Assembly: GCA_036502005.1 (NCBI GenBank)
Contig: DASXZH010000081.1
Coordinates: 1 to 64,000 of the forward strand
DNA length: 64,000 nucleotides
Origin: DASXZH01 sp036502005
Lineage (GTDB): Bacteria; Armatimonadota; Fimbriimonadia; Fimbriimonadales; Fimbriimonadaceae
Direction: 5' to 3'
The position numbers were made by a program, and so were the translations under genes. Numbering within the stretch: position 1 is the first letter of the stretch; each line of letters opens with the position of its first letter. Positions 52,696 to 61,752 of the stretch are shown here, piece after piece. The notes under the pieces are model-generated. The model was not told the DNA's origin and searched no databases. It was given only the letters and a program-made list of their open reading frames with translations.

Positions 52696-53184
52696 CTACT
52701 CGTCCCCGTCTAGCTCTTTTCGAATAAGCTTAGCTTCGTCGTAGACAGCCATACCATCATATCCAAGCCTGCTTATTGCCGTTTGCTCACAAAGTAATTC
52801 CTTGTAATAGTGGTCGGCTTCCTTTGCTAAGGATTCGATTCGATCCGCACAAATCTCCTTAAGTCCCTTATTCAATGGAGGAATCCAGTCTTTAGGCTCT
52901 TCACCCGTGCGCAACCAAAGCGCAAGCTCGTCATTTGTGAGCCAGCGGCTTGCTTTTTCATGGCCAGGCGGAACGCGAACCCAATCTTCGGCAGCTAGCT
53001 CCTCCATATCGAAGTCGTCCATATCGCCGATTCGTAAGAAAACTTTAACAGGAACAAGGGCAGTTTGCCCTTCCGAGTCGGTGCCGATACCGCGTTCAAT
53101 TCGCTCAACCACGCCGAAAGTAGTCCAACACTCCCGTGAAATACGGTCTCCCACTTTAAGGTCTTCGAATTTGAACTCGTTCAT
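52696..53184 (-). CDS. Hypothetical protein in accessory block
   Basis: 162 residues, acidic, without signal peptide or membrane segment. The N-terminal part (FKFEDLKVGDRISRECWTTF and VVERIERG) suggests a small beta barrel such as an SH3-like fold, followed by a helical half (RIESLAKEADHYYKELLCEQ). I recognise no family. It is one of three adjacent unknown genes beside a tRNA-Sec gene. Confidence 0.5.
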   Translation of the reverse strand: MNEFKFEDLKVGDRISRECWTTFGVVERIERGIGTDSEGQTALVPVKVFLRIGDMDDFDMEELAAEDWVRVPPGHEKASRWLTNDELALWLRTGEEPKDWIPPLNKGLKEICADRIESLAKEADHYYKELLCEQTAISRLGYDGMAVYDEAKLIRKELDGDE

Positions 53185-53259
53185 AGAATCATTATGGGCA
53201 GCGAGATGTCCCCTGAATTCTTATAAGTGAAGCGTAAATACGAGAGTCGTCAGACGCTT

Positions 53260-53733
53260 TCATTTTCGAAGGTGCTTTCCCCCATCGACCAGCGCTGCTG
53301 TATTTCGTTCCCGAATCTTACTGACACTCTCAAGCAAAACATCCTTTACAATGGACGGCGCAATTTCGCCTTGCCCTCCGGCATTCCGCATATCTTGGAT
53401 TAAGCGTACAAAGGCGTCCTGCTTTTCCTCAGAATCAAAACCGGCTCCAAGACTCCAGAATTCGCCAACTCGCTTAATAACGGCGGAATCTCCGTATACT
53501 AAGATTCGTGATCGTGCATCCATGTGTAGCGCGGAGAATGCGCGATGCTGCTCTGTACCACCATTATACGCAGAACATCCCGTAACCCCTCTTAAGAAGT
53601 CGGTGTATGCTTCGGTACGCAGGCGACGAGCCTGGGCTTTACGGTCTAGGGCTGCATTGACAAGAAAGCCGGTAACGCCTGCCAGCAAAGTGCCCACGAG
53701 TGCCCCTAATCCAACCGCATCACCAATCGTCAT
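53260..53733 (-). CDS. Hypothetical single-helix membrane protein
   Basis: 157 residues from ATG 53733 (upstream frame to 53880 is likely not translated since it overlaps the divergent gene). One N-terminal helix (about 5-24, AVGLGALVGTLLAGVTGFLV) is followed by a soluble cytoplasmic part with RKAQARRLRTEAYTDFLRGV and MDARSRILVYGDSAVIKRVG. This layout (one helix then a helical domain) is shared by several uncharacterised proteins. No family assigned. Divergent from the DUF4268 gene. Confidence 0.55.
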   Translation of the reverse strand: MTIGDAVGLGALVGTLLAGVTGFLVNAALDRKAQARRLRTEAYTDFLRGVTGCSAYNGGTEQHRAFSALHMDARSRILVYGDSAVIKRVGEFWSLGAGFDSEEKQDAFVRLIQDMRNAGGQGEIAPSIVKDVLLESVSKIRERNTAALVDGGKHLRK

Positions 53734-53831
53734 GTCAGACTTTACGCTCCTGTAAGGCTTCCGTTGCGAAGTAAAAATAGGTCCTCGAAGCCTTTTGAAA
53801 GCTTTAACTTGGATATTCTCTAAGATCGAAT

Positions 53832-54803
53832 ATGGAGATTGGCAAAAGAAATCGGGTTGACGTGAGAACGCTTTGGCCAAAAGAGCCTCAGTTCTCCGAC
53901 TGGCTTATTACTGATCCGGGTCTTGATCTATTGGCTACCGACCTTGGCATACAGATTGAGAACACGCGAAGGGAGTGTAGGCCAGGGGACTTTCCCTGTG
54001 ACATCGTGGGAAATGTCTTAGGTGACGAAAACCATGTCGTTGTAATCGAGAATCAATATGGAAAGACCAACCACGATCACTTAGGCAAGCTCCTGACTTA
54101 TGCTGCTGCCCACAAAGCGATGACCGGTGTGTGGATATGCGAACAAGTTGCGGACGATCATAGAGAAGTGATTGACTGGCTTAACGTAAACACTCCTGCT
54201 ACGGTTTCATTGTTCCTTGCTGAACTGAAGGCATATAGGATTGGAACGAGTGCAGGTGCTCCCCAGCTAGACGTAGTTTGTCGGCCCAATCTAACGCAGA
54301 AGAGCCGTTTCGTGGAGTCTGATGCCGACAGACAACGTCACGCCTGGAGAAAATCCTTTTGGGAGGAAATAGTTCCATTTGTCGAACGGAAAAAGCCGCC
54401 CTTCAATCTACAGCGACCATCTACTGATCACTGGTCAAGCATTTCCGTTGGTCGATCAGGTTTTAACCTGGCTATGCTTCTGGTTCCTAGAACTCAAAGC
54501 ATAGGCATTGAGTTGTATATCAACTGTGGCACTTGGAAGGACTCCGCTTTTCAACAACTTCAGCAGGAAAAAGGGGCTATCGAGCACGAGCTTGACAGCG
54601 AACTTTTATGGAAGCGTATGGGCGACAAGAAGAGCGCCAGGATACTTCTAGAATCGAAAATTGACCCACTGAATGAGCAAAACAGGGAAACAATAAAAGA
54701 GTGGTTCGCAGAATGGTCTGTGCGAATGTACAACGCCTTCAAGCCGCGCGTACATGCCCTCAAGCAGACGAAAGAAGACGCCAGCGCTATGGGCCTGAAT
54801 TAA
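53832..54803 (+). CDS. DUF4268 protein with a PD-(D/E)XK nuclease-like N-terminus
   Basis: 323 residues. The N-terminal half ends with FPCDIVGNVLG, then VVVIENQYGKTNHDHLGKLL; the pattern D-I-V...V-I-E-N-Q resembles the D...ExQ core of PD-(D/E)XK endonucleases. The C-terminal half (from about 155) is the DUF4268 domain: AWRKSFWEEIVPFVERKKPP, WSSISVGRSGFNLAMLL, IGIELYINCG and LLWKRMGDKKSARILLES. DUF4268 genes are often found in mobile or defence regions. It is the last gene before the tRNA-Sec 3' end. Function is inferred from fold only. Confidence 0.8.
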   Translation: MEIGKRNRVDVRTLWPKEPQFSDWLITDPGLDLLATDLGIQIENTRRECRPGDFPCDIVGNVLGDENHVVVIENQYGKTNHDHLGKLLTYAAAHKAMTGVWICEQVADDHREVIDWLNVNTPATVSLFLAELKAYRIGTSAGAPQLDVVCRPNLTQKSRFVESDADRQRHAWRKSFWEEIVPFVERKKPPFNLQRPSTDHWSSISVGRSGFNLAMLLVPRTQSIGIELYINCGTWKDSAFQQLQQEKGAIEHELDSELLWKRMGDKKSARILLESKIDPLNEQNRETIKEWFAEWSVRMYNAFKPRVHALKQTKEDASAMGLN

Positions 54804-54900
54804 TGCAGGGAGAAATGCAGGGACTTTGCTGGCGGGATGTGGCGGCTCCTGGCGGAAATAATGAACTTAAAACCTGTTGTATTAAGACTTCAAAATGGGC

Positions 54901-54994
54901 TGGCGGGAATGTGTAGGAATCGAACCCACCCAACGCCCAAGGGCGTCACACTGGTTTTGAAGACCAGGCAGCACACCAGCACCAATCCACTCCC
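54901..54994 (-). tRNA. selC: tRNA-Sec (anticodon TCA)
   Basis: On the minus strand the sequence reads GGGAGTGG...ATTCCCGCCA. The acceptor GGGAGTGG pairs with ACATTCCC over seven positions, and G73 with encoded CCA ends the gene. The anticodon stem is CTGGT-CTTCAAA-ACCAG, so the loop carries TCA, which reads UGA. A long variable arm (GACGCCC-TT-GGGCGTT) and a T-arm (GTGGG-TTCGATT-CCTAC) complete it. TCA plus a long variable arm is the mark of tRNA-Sec. 94 nt is the expected length. Confidence 0.92.
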
Positions 54995-55106
54995 ATAGGG
55001 ATTATGCGCTGTGCGTTAGGCGTTTTGCGATGTGCATTGAGGGAGATGAAGGCGGCGATTTTAAAGGCAATCGCAAAACTCCTTCTCGACTGGAGGCGCT
55101 TCCATG

Positions 55107-55187
55107 TGTCATCTCGAACTTCGTGTTAGGGATCTCTGCGGCTAGGGCTTCGCCCCCGGGATTCCTCACACGGAGTTCGGAATGACA
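55107..55187. repeat. Dispersed repeat: GGATTCCTCACACGGAGTTC type, copy 2, with palindrome
   Basis: TGTCATCTCGAACTTCGTGT (55107-55126) is largely the inverse of CACACGGAGTTCGGAATGACA (55167-55187), so this copy is a full palindrome. Its right part, 55140-55187, matches 40269-40316 at 46 of 48 bases. The gap between the tRNA and the EAL-HDOD gene has no gene. A TGCGTTAGGCG run lies at 55008-55036. Confidence 0.75.
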
Positions 55188-55219
55188 AAGATCATAAAGC
55201 AGCAAGGTCAAGAAATAGT

Positions 55220-56443
55220 TTAAGCGGCCTTGGCGGTTGGGCCCAAGCTGCTCGACATCTCGTTCGCCCAGCCAATGGCGGCACGGTAGCACTCCGCCAC
55301 CCTAGACTGCGCGGTTGAAAGCTCTTCGATCCGGTTGAAATCGGCGGCCTCATAGGCTAAAACAACCCGTAAAACGTCGGCGATTTCGCCTTCCGCTTCC
55401 GGGTCCAACAATGCCTCATGGATATCGTTATCAAGCGAAAGCTCAGCCAGGATTTCAGACATAGGCAAATCCATCATGGCGTCGATCACAGATAGTAGCC
55501 CAGTCGTAAAGTATCGTTCCTTACCGGAGCGCCCTTGAGCGGCAGCCAAGAGTTCGCACATCTTCGCGCGGATAAAGGCCACATTCGAGAGCTCGGCCGG
55601 CTTGTTGGAACTCGCGGCCATAGCGATAAGAGTGGCGACGCTGGCGACCGTTCTAACGCCCAAAAACATAACCGTTTGGCGGATAGAGTTCACGCGGGTG
55701 GCAAGGCCAAAATGGGCACTGGAAACCAGCTTTAACAGCCGGTGAGTCAGGGCGAGGTCGGCGCCGATCGCACTCTCTAGCTGCTCCATCGTTATTTCGG
55801 GATTTTGGAGGCTAGCGGCAACACGTAAAGCGGCCACTTTGTTGGAAGGAATGCGCGCACCCTTTACAATTTCCGGCTTTGAAAAATAATAGCCCTGAAA
55901 ATATTTAAAGCCCAACTTAACGCATTTCTTAAACTCTTCTTCGCTCTCGATCTTTTCCGCAAGGAGATCGATTTTCCTCGCCGCGAAGGGCCTGGAATTC
56001 TTTACAAGATTTCCAGCAGACGCCCTTACATCAAACTTGACAATGGAAGCATACGGCAGGAAAGGCTGGGTTAAAGGCGAAAGCTCGAAGTCGTCGAGAG
56101 CGATAATATAGCCCGAGTCGCGAAGATCCTTCACGGCCTTAACCGCTTCCGCAGTTGGCCGAACGGTTTCTAGGATTTCAAGGACTATGCGGTTCTGTGG
56201 GAGCAACGTGAGCGCGCTGCACATCAACAGGTCTTGATCAACGTTGATAAAAGCTCGGTTTTCGCCGCTAAGCTCGCAAAGGCCGATATCAATCAAGCTG
56301 CTGATAACCGCTTGGGCCGATTCTGTGGAACCCACTATGCCTGCTTCGTTTCTCTTTCCCGACCTAAATAGGAGCTCGTAGGCGGCTACATCCAACGACC
56401 TATCGTAAATAGGCTGCCGGGCCATGTAGATTTCCGAAGCCAT
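55220..56443 (-). CDS. EAL-HDOD signalling protein (YuxH-like)
   Basis: 407 residues from ATG 56443, with GGAGAG upstream (a TTG at 56458 is less likely). N-terminal EAL domain: ARQPIYDRSLDVAAYELLFR carries ELL in place of EAL; LDDFELSP and KFDVR follow. Several catalytic positions are altered, so it probably binds rather than hydrolyses cyclic-di-GMP. C-terminal HDOD domain (from about 200) has LALTHRLLKLVSSAHFGLAT and SIRQTVMFLGVRTVASVATL. Such pairs act as signalling regulators. Single gene. Confidence 0.88.
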   Translation of the reverse strand: MASEIYMARQPIYDRSLDVAAYELLFRSGKRNEAGIVGSTESAQAVISSLIDIGLCELSGENRAFINVDQDLLMCSALTLLPQNRIVLEILETVRPTAEAVKAVKDLRDSGYIIALDDFELSPLTQPFLPYASIVKFDVRASAGNLVKNSRPFAARKIDLLAEKIESEEEFKKCVKLGFKYFQGYYFSKPEIVKGARIPSNKVAALRVAASLQNPEITMEQLESAIGADLALTHRLLKLVSSAHFGLATRVNSIRQTVMFLGVRTVASVATLIAMAASSNKPAELSNVAFIRAKMCELLAAAQGRSGKERYFTTGLLSVIDAMMDLPMSEILAELSLDNDIHEALLDPEAEGEIADVLRVVLAYEAADFNRIEELSTAQSRVAECYRAAIGWANEMSSSLGPTAKAA

Positions 56444-56594
56444 CGTTGAGCTCTCCAAATTACTTGCCTCCCCTTTTCTCCTTTATAGTTGTAAGCTAAA
56501 TCGATTCACAACTTCAGCCTGGGCAAAGTCCAATCGTCCCAATATCGCGGAACGATAGCGATCTCTTGAGACAGGTAGTCTTTTTGCTGAGCCT

Positions 56595-57230
56595 ATGTTT
56601 AAGGGGATCATTTTTGATTTTGATGGCACTCTGGCCGACACCATGCCCCTTGCGATCGAGGCTTTTCGACGCGCGCTTCACCCAGTTCATGGGCGGATGC
56701 TAGCAGATGAGGAAATTAAAGCCTCTTTTGGACCGACGGAACGAGGCACGATGCCGGTGCTCGCTCCGGGCCTTGAAGAAGCAACCCTAGCAGAATATTA
56801 TCGCCATTACACCGACCTTCATTCCGGGTTGATTACGCCATTTCAGGGCATTCATGAACTGCTTGTGACTCTGAGCGAAAGGCGAGTTAGATTGGGGATC
56901 GTGACAGGAAAAGGGGAAACCTCTCTGACGATTTCCCTCGAACATATCGGGTTGAATGGTGTTTTTGAAAGTATCGAGGTCGGATGCGATGACCGCCCCT
57001 GTAAGCCGTTGGGGATTGCGCGAATACTGGCCGAGTGGGGTTTGGCCGGCGATGACGTGCTTTACGTGGGCGATGCGCCCAGTGACGTTCCCGCCGCCCG
57101 CGAAGCGGGTGTTCCAATTGCGGCCGTCGCGTGGGCCGATCCGAGTTCCGTGGGTGCTTTAAGGGACAAACAGCCCGACTGGCTGTTTGAGACCGTTGAA
57201 TCGTTTAGGGATTGGATACTCAAAGACTAG
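56595..57230 (+). CDS. HAD-family phosphatase (phosphoglycolate phosphatase-like)
   Basis: 211 residues. The nucleophile motif is FDFDGTLADTMPLAIEAF, motif II LGIVTGKG, the Lys in CKPLGIARIL and motif IV YVGDAPSDVPAAREAG. The helical cap matches the Gph-type or YrfG-type branch. It probably acts in the cytoplasm on a small phosphoester; the substrate is not predicted. Ends with a 4-nt convergent overlap with the zinc-ribbon gene. Confidence 0.85.
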   Translation: MFKGIIFDFDGTLADTMPLAIEAFRRALHPVHGRMLADEEIKASFGPTERGTMPVLAPGLEEATLAEYYRHYTDLHSGLITPFQGIHELLVTLSERRVRLGIVTGKGETSLTISLEHIGLNGVFESIEVGCDDRPCKPLGIARILAEWGLAGDDVLYVGDAPSDVPAAREAGVPIAAVAWADPSSVGALRDKQPDWLFETVESFRDWILKD

Positions 57231-57526
57231 AGCATGCCCCAAAAGCCGCTCATGTGGTAATCCATGAAGTTAAAGAACGATGCCAAACTCGCTTGGCGAT
57301 TCATGTATGCGAGGTGCTGCGCTTCCTCTGCTCCGGCTTTTGCGCTGTATTCTTCGAGTTTAGTCATTCCAACGCCCTTGGTCTTGTCCAACGCCAACTG
57401 CATCTTCTCCAAGTCTTCGTGCTTCGCAAAAAAACCACCGCAAACGGGGCATTGCTCAAGGATAATCGGCGTGCTGTAGAGGTAGTGATACTGCTGGAGC
57501 GTGGCTCCATCTTCCGGGCATCTCAA
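57227..57526 (-). CDS. TFIIB-type zinc-ribbon protein, copy 1
   Basis: 99 residues. A single zinc ribbon (MRCPEDGATLQQ with a second pair CPVCGGFFAKH) and a helical tail (EDLEKMQLALDKTKGVG). The start is a TTG that overlaps the stop of copy 2 (TTGA). zf-TFIIB-like proteins in bacteria are of unknown role. Tandem paralogue of the next gene. Confidence 0.65.
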   Translation of the reverse strand: MRCPEDGATLQQYHYLYSTPIILEQCPVCGGFFAKHEDLEKMQLALDKTKGVGMTKLEEYSAKAGAEEAQHLAYMNRQASLASFFNFMDYHMSGFWGML

Positions 57527-57729
57527 CGTTGAAGGTCCGTCTTTGCGTTCCGTGGCAGGAAATGCATTTTGCCAAGCTCTTCAAGCACGTGGGAATCGCC
57601 GCTTAGCATGTTCGTTAGCTGGTCCTGTCGGAACCAGATTCCGTCGCAAGTTGGGCATACTTCCAGACTTACGCCGTGGAAGGTTTCTATAACTAGCTGG
57701 GTTCCATCATCGGGGCATGTAAAAGGCAT
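57523..57729 (-). CDS. TFIIB-type zinc-ribbon protein, copy 2
   Basis: 68 residues. The ribbon is FTCPDDGTQLVIETFHGVSL (two residues before the first pair) and CPTCDGIWFRQDQL. It is the first gene of a two-gene unit, with the second copy overlapping its stop by 4 nt. The shared layout (CP-x-D-G, CPxC-x-G, basic then acidic helix) shows duplication. Function unknown. Confidence 0.68.
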   Translation of the reverse strand: MPFTCPDDGTQLVIETFHGVSLEVCPTCDGIWFRQDQLTNMLSGDSHVLEELGKMHFLPRNAKTDLQR

Positions 57730-57766
57730 AGTCTATTTTGCGCGATTCTAAGTGCTATAACGATAC

Positions 57767-58363
57767 ATGCCGCGCCGAAGGAAAATCGCCATCCTCATTG
57801 GCAGCAGAGGGCGCGGGTCCAACATGGCTGCATTGGCGAAAGCCTGCGCTTCCGGAGACTTGCCCGCCGAGGTTGTTGCCGTAGTTGCCCCCTCGCCGGA
57901 TCTTCCAGCCGTTGAGGCGGCCAAAGGCTTAGGCTTACAAGTTGTGGCCCTGTCATCTGCCACGGAGGATTACCCTAATCAGCTCTTAAAGGCCCTCCAA
58001 GTACGCGAAGCGGAGTTTATTTGCCTAGCCGGCTATTTGCGGCTGCTGCCGGCAGAGGTGTTACAAACCTTCCCGAACAGAATTTTAAATATCCACCCTT
58101 CCCTGCTTCCAAAGTTTGGCGGGCAAGGAATGTACGGATTGAGAGTTCACGAAGCGGTTTTGGCAGCGGGAGAAAAAGTGAGCGGCTGCACCGTCCACTT
58201 GGTTAGTGAGCGCTACGACGAGGGGCAGGTCTTGCTCCAGATGACTTGCCCAGTCGAACCGGGAGACTCAAAGGAGTCTCTCGCAGCAAGGGTTCTTGCC
58301 CTAGAGCATGTGGCATACCCGAAAGCCTTAAAGGCGTTGATGCAAAAAGATGGACCCCAGTGA
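57767..58363 (+). CDS. purN: Phosphoribosylglycinamide formyltransferase
   Basis: PurN moves a formyl group from 10-formyl-THF to GAR in purine synthesis. 198 residues. The GAR-binding start is ILIGSRGRGSNMAALA; the core LAGYLRLLP and NIHPSLLPKFGGQGMYG contains the catalytic Asn/His, and SGCTVHLVSERYDEGQVLLQ closes the active site with the conserved Asp. It overlaps plsC by 14 nt. Its folate donor may be linked to the formimidoyltransferase at 37295. Confidence 0.96.
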   Translation: MPRRRKIAILIGSRGRGSNMAALAKACASGDLPAEVVAVVAPSPDLPAVEAAKGLGLQVVALSSATEDYPNQLLKALQVREAEFICLAGYLRLLPAEVLQTFPNRILNIHPSLLPKFGGQGMYGLRVHEAVLAAGEKVSGCTVHLVSERYDEGQVLLQMTCPVEPGDSKESLAARVLALEHVAYPKALKALMQKDGPQ

Positions 58364-58982
58364 AAAGCAGAACCCGTCCTTTCAGGCTGTAACACTGCCC
58401 CTAATGCGAGCCTTTTGCTGGGGGCTGATGACCCTACTGGGGCCATTGAAAAGGCTTGGCGCTTACCGAGTCCCAAAATCGGGCGGAGTGCTCGTGCTCT
58501 CAAATCACCAAGCCGATATCGACCCCATTGTCGTGCAACTGGCATGCAAGCGCCCGGTTTATTTCATGGCCAAAAGCGAGCTTTTTGAGATGAAGGGAGT
58601 TCGATACTTCCTGAAGCTGTTTCGGGCCTTTTCAGTCAAAAGAGGCGAACCGGACAGGAATTCCATTAAGCACGCGGTTAACCTGCTTAAAGACGGCGAG
58701 GTCGTCTGTATCTATCCGGAAGGCGAGCTGAGCGAGACCGGAGAGTTGCTTCCCCTTAAGCCAGGAATCGCGCTCATCATTCGCATGGCTCAAGTCCCTG
58801 TGATATGCCTCGGCATTGACGGCAGCCGCCGCGTAATGCCTTATGGAAGCATGATCCCGCGGCCGGCTTTTCATACCATCAAGGCGACTTGGGGAGAAGC
58901 GCACGAATTCCCGAAAGACGCCAACACGGAGGATATCCTGGCCTGGGCAGATGCCGAGCTAAGATCCTGCCTAATGCTCTAG
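58350..58982 (+). CDS. 1-acyl-sn-glycerol-3-phosphate acyltransferase (PlsC-like)
   Basis: 210 residues. The HX4D catalytic motif is in LSNHQADIDPIVV; the glycerolipid-binding block IYPEGELSETG is the usual FPEGTRS region. An N-terminal hydrophobic segment (AFCWGLMTLLGPLKRLG) anchors it to the membrane. It adds the second acyl chain in phospholipid synthesis. Overlaps purN upstream and ctaF downstream (12 nt, convergent). Confidence 0.9.
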   Translation: MDPSEKQNPSFQAVTLPLMRAFCWGLMTLLGPLKRLGAYRVPKSGGVLVLSNHQADIDPIVVQLACKRPVYFMAKSELFEMKGVRYFLKLFRAFSVKRGEPDRNSIKHAVNLLKDGEVVCIYPEGELSETGELLPLKPGIALIIRMAQVPVICLGIDGSRRVMPYGSMIPRPAFHTIKATWGEAHEFPKDANTEDILAWADAELRSCLML

Positions 58983-59395
58983 TTCGTTCTTATTGTAGTC
59001 AGGAACCGAGACGGCCTTGCTAAGCGGACTCTGCGAGACTTCCGATTCCATGGGGGCACCATTTGTATCGGTCTTGTACCAGCCAGGCGTGTATTCCCAC
59101 TTTCTTGTGAAGTAATCACCGAAGGTGATGGTCATAAGCATCAACCACACAAACCCGGCTAAAGCGAAGAGCTTGGCCAGGCTGGAAGTGTATTTGTAGC
59201 CCATGAAGATACGGACTACGAATGAGGCCTTTGCAACAGCAATGCCAAGGTTAATGGCATTGTTCACTAGCGGCGTTATTTGAATGTAAGAGCTGACTAC
59301 CGTCGCTGTCATTAAGAAGACGAGAATGCAGAACGTGCCGAACAACGTCGAAAGCGGCGTAATATGATGCGCGTGGTTAGAGTGTTTGGCAGTGC

Positions 59396-59399
<4 letters not shown>
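58971..59399 (-). CDS. ctaF: Cytochrome c oxidase subunit IV
   Basis: 142 residues from ATG 59399, overlapping ctaE by 4 nt (ATGA); a frame to 59459 adds unlikely residues. Three membrane helices (about 17-38, 46-66, 77-98) with the COX4_pro pattern, including AVAKASFVVRIFMGYKYT. The subunit stabilises the oxidase. The C-terminal tail (about 35 residues, charged) is longer than in many. Last gene of the cta operon. Confidence 0.88.
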
Positions 59400-60060
<661 letters not shown>

Positions 60061-60061
<1 letters not shown>

Positions 60062-61752
60062 TACTTCTCCAACCCCATTTCTTCTGCCATCTCGATACCG
60101 CCTTGGATGTCTTCGGCTTCATCAGCGTCGGTATATTCATAAGCTTCCCAAGTTACAACTGGGATCGTGTCGAAGTTTGAAGTTATTGGCGGCGATTGCG
60201 TGGTCCACTCTAACCCCACCGCGTGGAACGGATTCTTACCGGCCGGCTCGCCATATTTTAGAGACCAGGTTAGATAAACCAACGGCATAATGAGTCCAAC
60301 TGCGAGAACCGAAGCTCCTGCTGAAGACAGAATGTGATACGGCGCATATTCCGGTGCGAAGTAGTAATAGTGATATCGGCGCGGCATGCCAAGAAAGCCC
60401 ACGATGAACTGCGGCATAAACGTGAGGTTAAAGCCTACAAACGTGATGATTGCTGCGATCTTGCCCCAAAACTCCGGATACATCCGACCAAACATCTTGG
60501 GCCACCAGAAGTGGATGCCTCCCAAGAAGGCGCTCAAGGTTCCACCAACCATAACATAGTGGAAGTGGGCAACCACGAAGTAGGTTCCTGTCAAGTGAAG
60601 ATCGGTTGCGATGCAAGCGAGGTAAAGGCCCGTAAGGCCACCAATAACAAACAGGCCGATAAATCCTAATGCATAGAGCATCGGCGTTTGCAGCTTGATA
60701 TTGCCCTTATACATAGTCGCGGTCCAGTTAAAGACCTTGATAGCAGAGGGTATGGCGACCAAGAAGCTCGCAAGGGAGAAGACGATGCCTTGGTACATCG
60801 ACTCGCTGGCCACGAACATGTGGTGTCCCCACACGATGAAGCCGAGAGCTGCGATGGCGAGACTGGAGTAAGCGACAAAGTGATAACCGAAGACGCGCTT
60901 CTGCGAGAAGCAAGCCATAAGGTCGCTAATCACGCCCATGCCCGGGAGAACCATGATGTAAACGGCGGGGTGGGAATAGAACCAGAACATGTGCTGGAAC
61001 AGAACGGGGTCGCCGCCAAGTTCAGGGCTGAAGACTCCAATGCTAAAGACTCTCTCAAAGACCACCAGGAGGAGTGTGATGGCAACCACCGGCGTTCCCA
61101 GGATCATGATGAGACTTGTTGCGTACATCGACCAAACGAAGAGCGGTAGCCGGTCCCAGGTCATGCCGGGGGCTCGCATCTTGTGAATGGTAACGATGAA
61201 GTTCAAGCCGGTGAAGATAGAGGAGAAGCCGGCGAAGAACACGGCCACGATGACCATCGTGACCTGGGTCTTGCTGTACAAACTGCTGAACGGCGTGTAG
61301 AAGGTCCAACCGGTATCCACTCCGCCCATAAAGAAGGCGGTGAGAAGCAATACGCCGGCAAGGATGTAAATGTACCAACTAAGCAGGTTCAGGCGCGGAA
61401 ACGCTAAGTCCCGCGCTCCAATTTGAAGCGGTATTAAGAAGTTTCCAAGGGTGGCTGGAATGGATGGCACCAAGAAGAAGAACACCATCACGATTCCGTG
61501 GGCGGAGAACATCTTATTGTATGTTTCTGAGCCAAGAAGCTGCCCCATCGGAGACGTTAGCTCAAGTCTTACCAGGCCAATGGCTACTGCGCCTATGGCA
61601 AAGAAGAAGCTGATGGAAAGCAAATAAAGGAATGCGATTCGCTTATGGTCGCCCGTCAGCAGCCAAGAAGAAATGGTGCTGCTGGCGTTAAGGTAGTTCT
61701 TCCTTTGCTCAACGTGGCTGGTATCGGAGTCTTTTATTGCGGCTATGCTCAT
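60061..61752 (-). CDS. ctaD: Cytochrome c oxidase subunit I (A2-type heme-copper oxidase)
   Basis: 563 residues with twelve membrane helices. The haem and CuB ligands are present: [32 protein letters not shown] and [13 protein letters not shown]. At the D-channel end the sequence is YSHPAVYI, not GHPEVYI; loss of the Glu with a YS pair is the mark of A2-type oxidases. The K-channel Tyr is in the YSHPAVY segment. It reduces O2 to water and pumps protons. Coupled to ctaC by an ATGA. Confidence 0.96.

Noticed and set aside
54901..54994. Reading the tRNA as tRNA-Ser
   Set aside because: The anticodon is TCA (reads UGA), not a serine anticodon, and the acceptor/variable arm form matches the Sec type.
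60688..61149. Long plus-strand frame opposite ctaD
   Set aside because: Antisense frame in the highly conserved oxidase gene; its charged His/Asp-rich translation is a mirror of membrane-helix codons.
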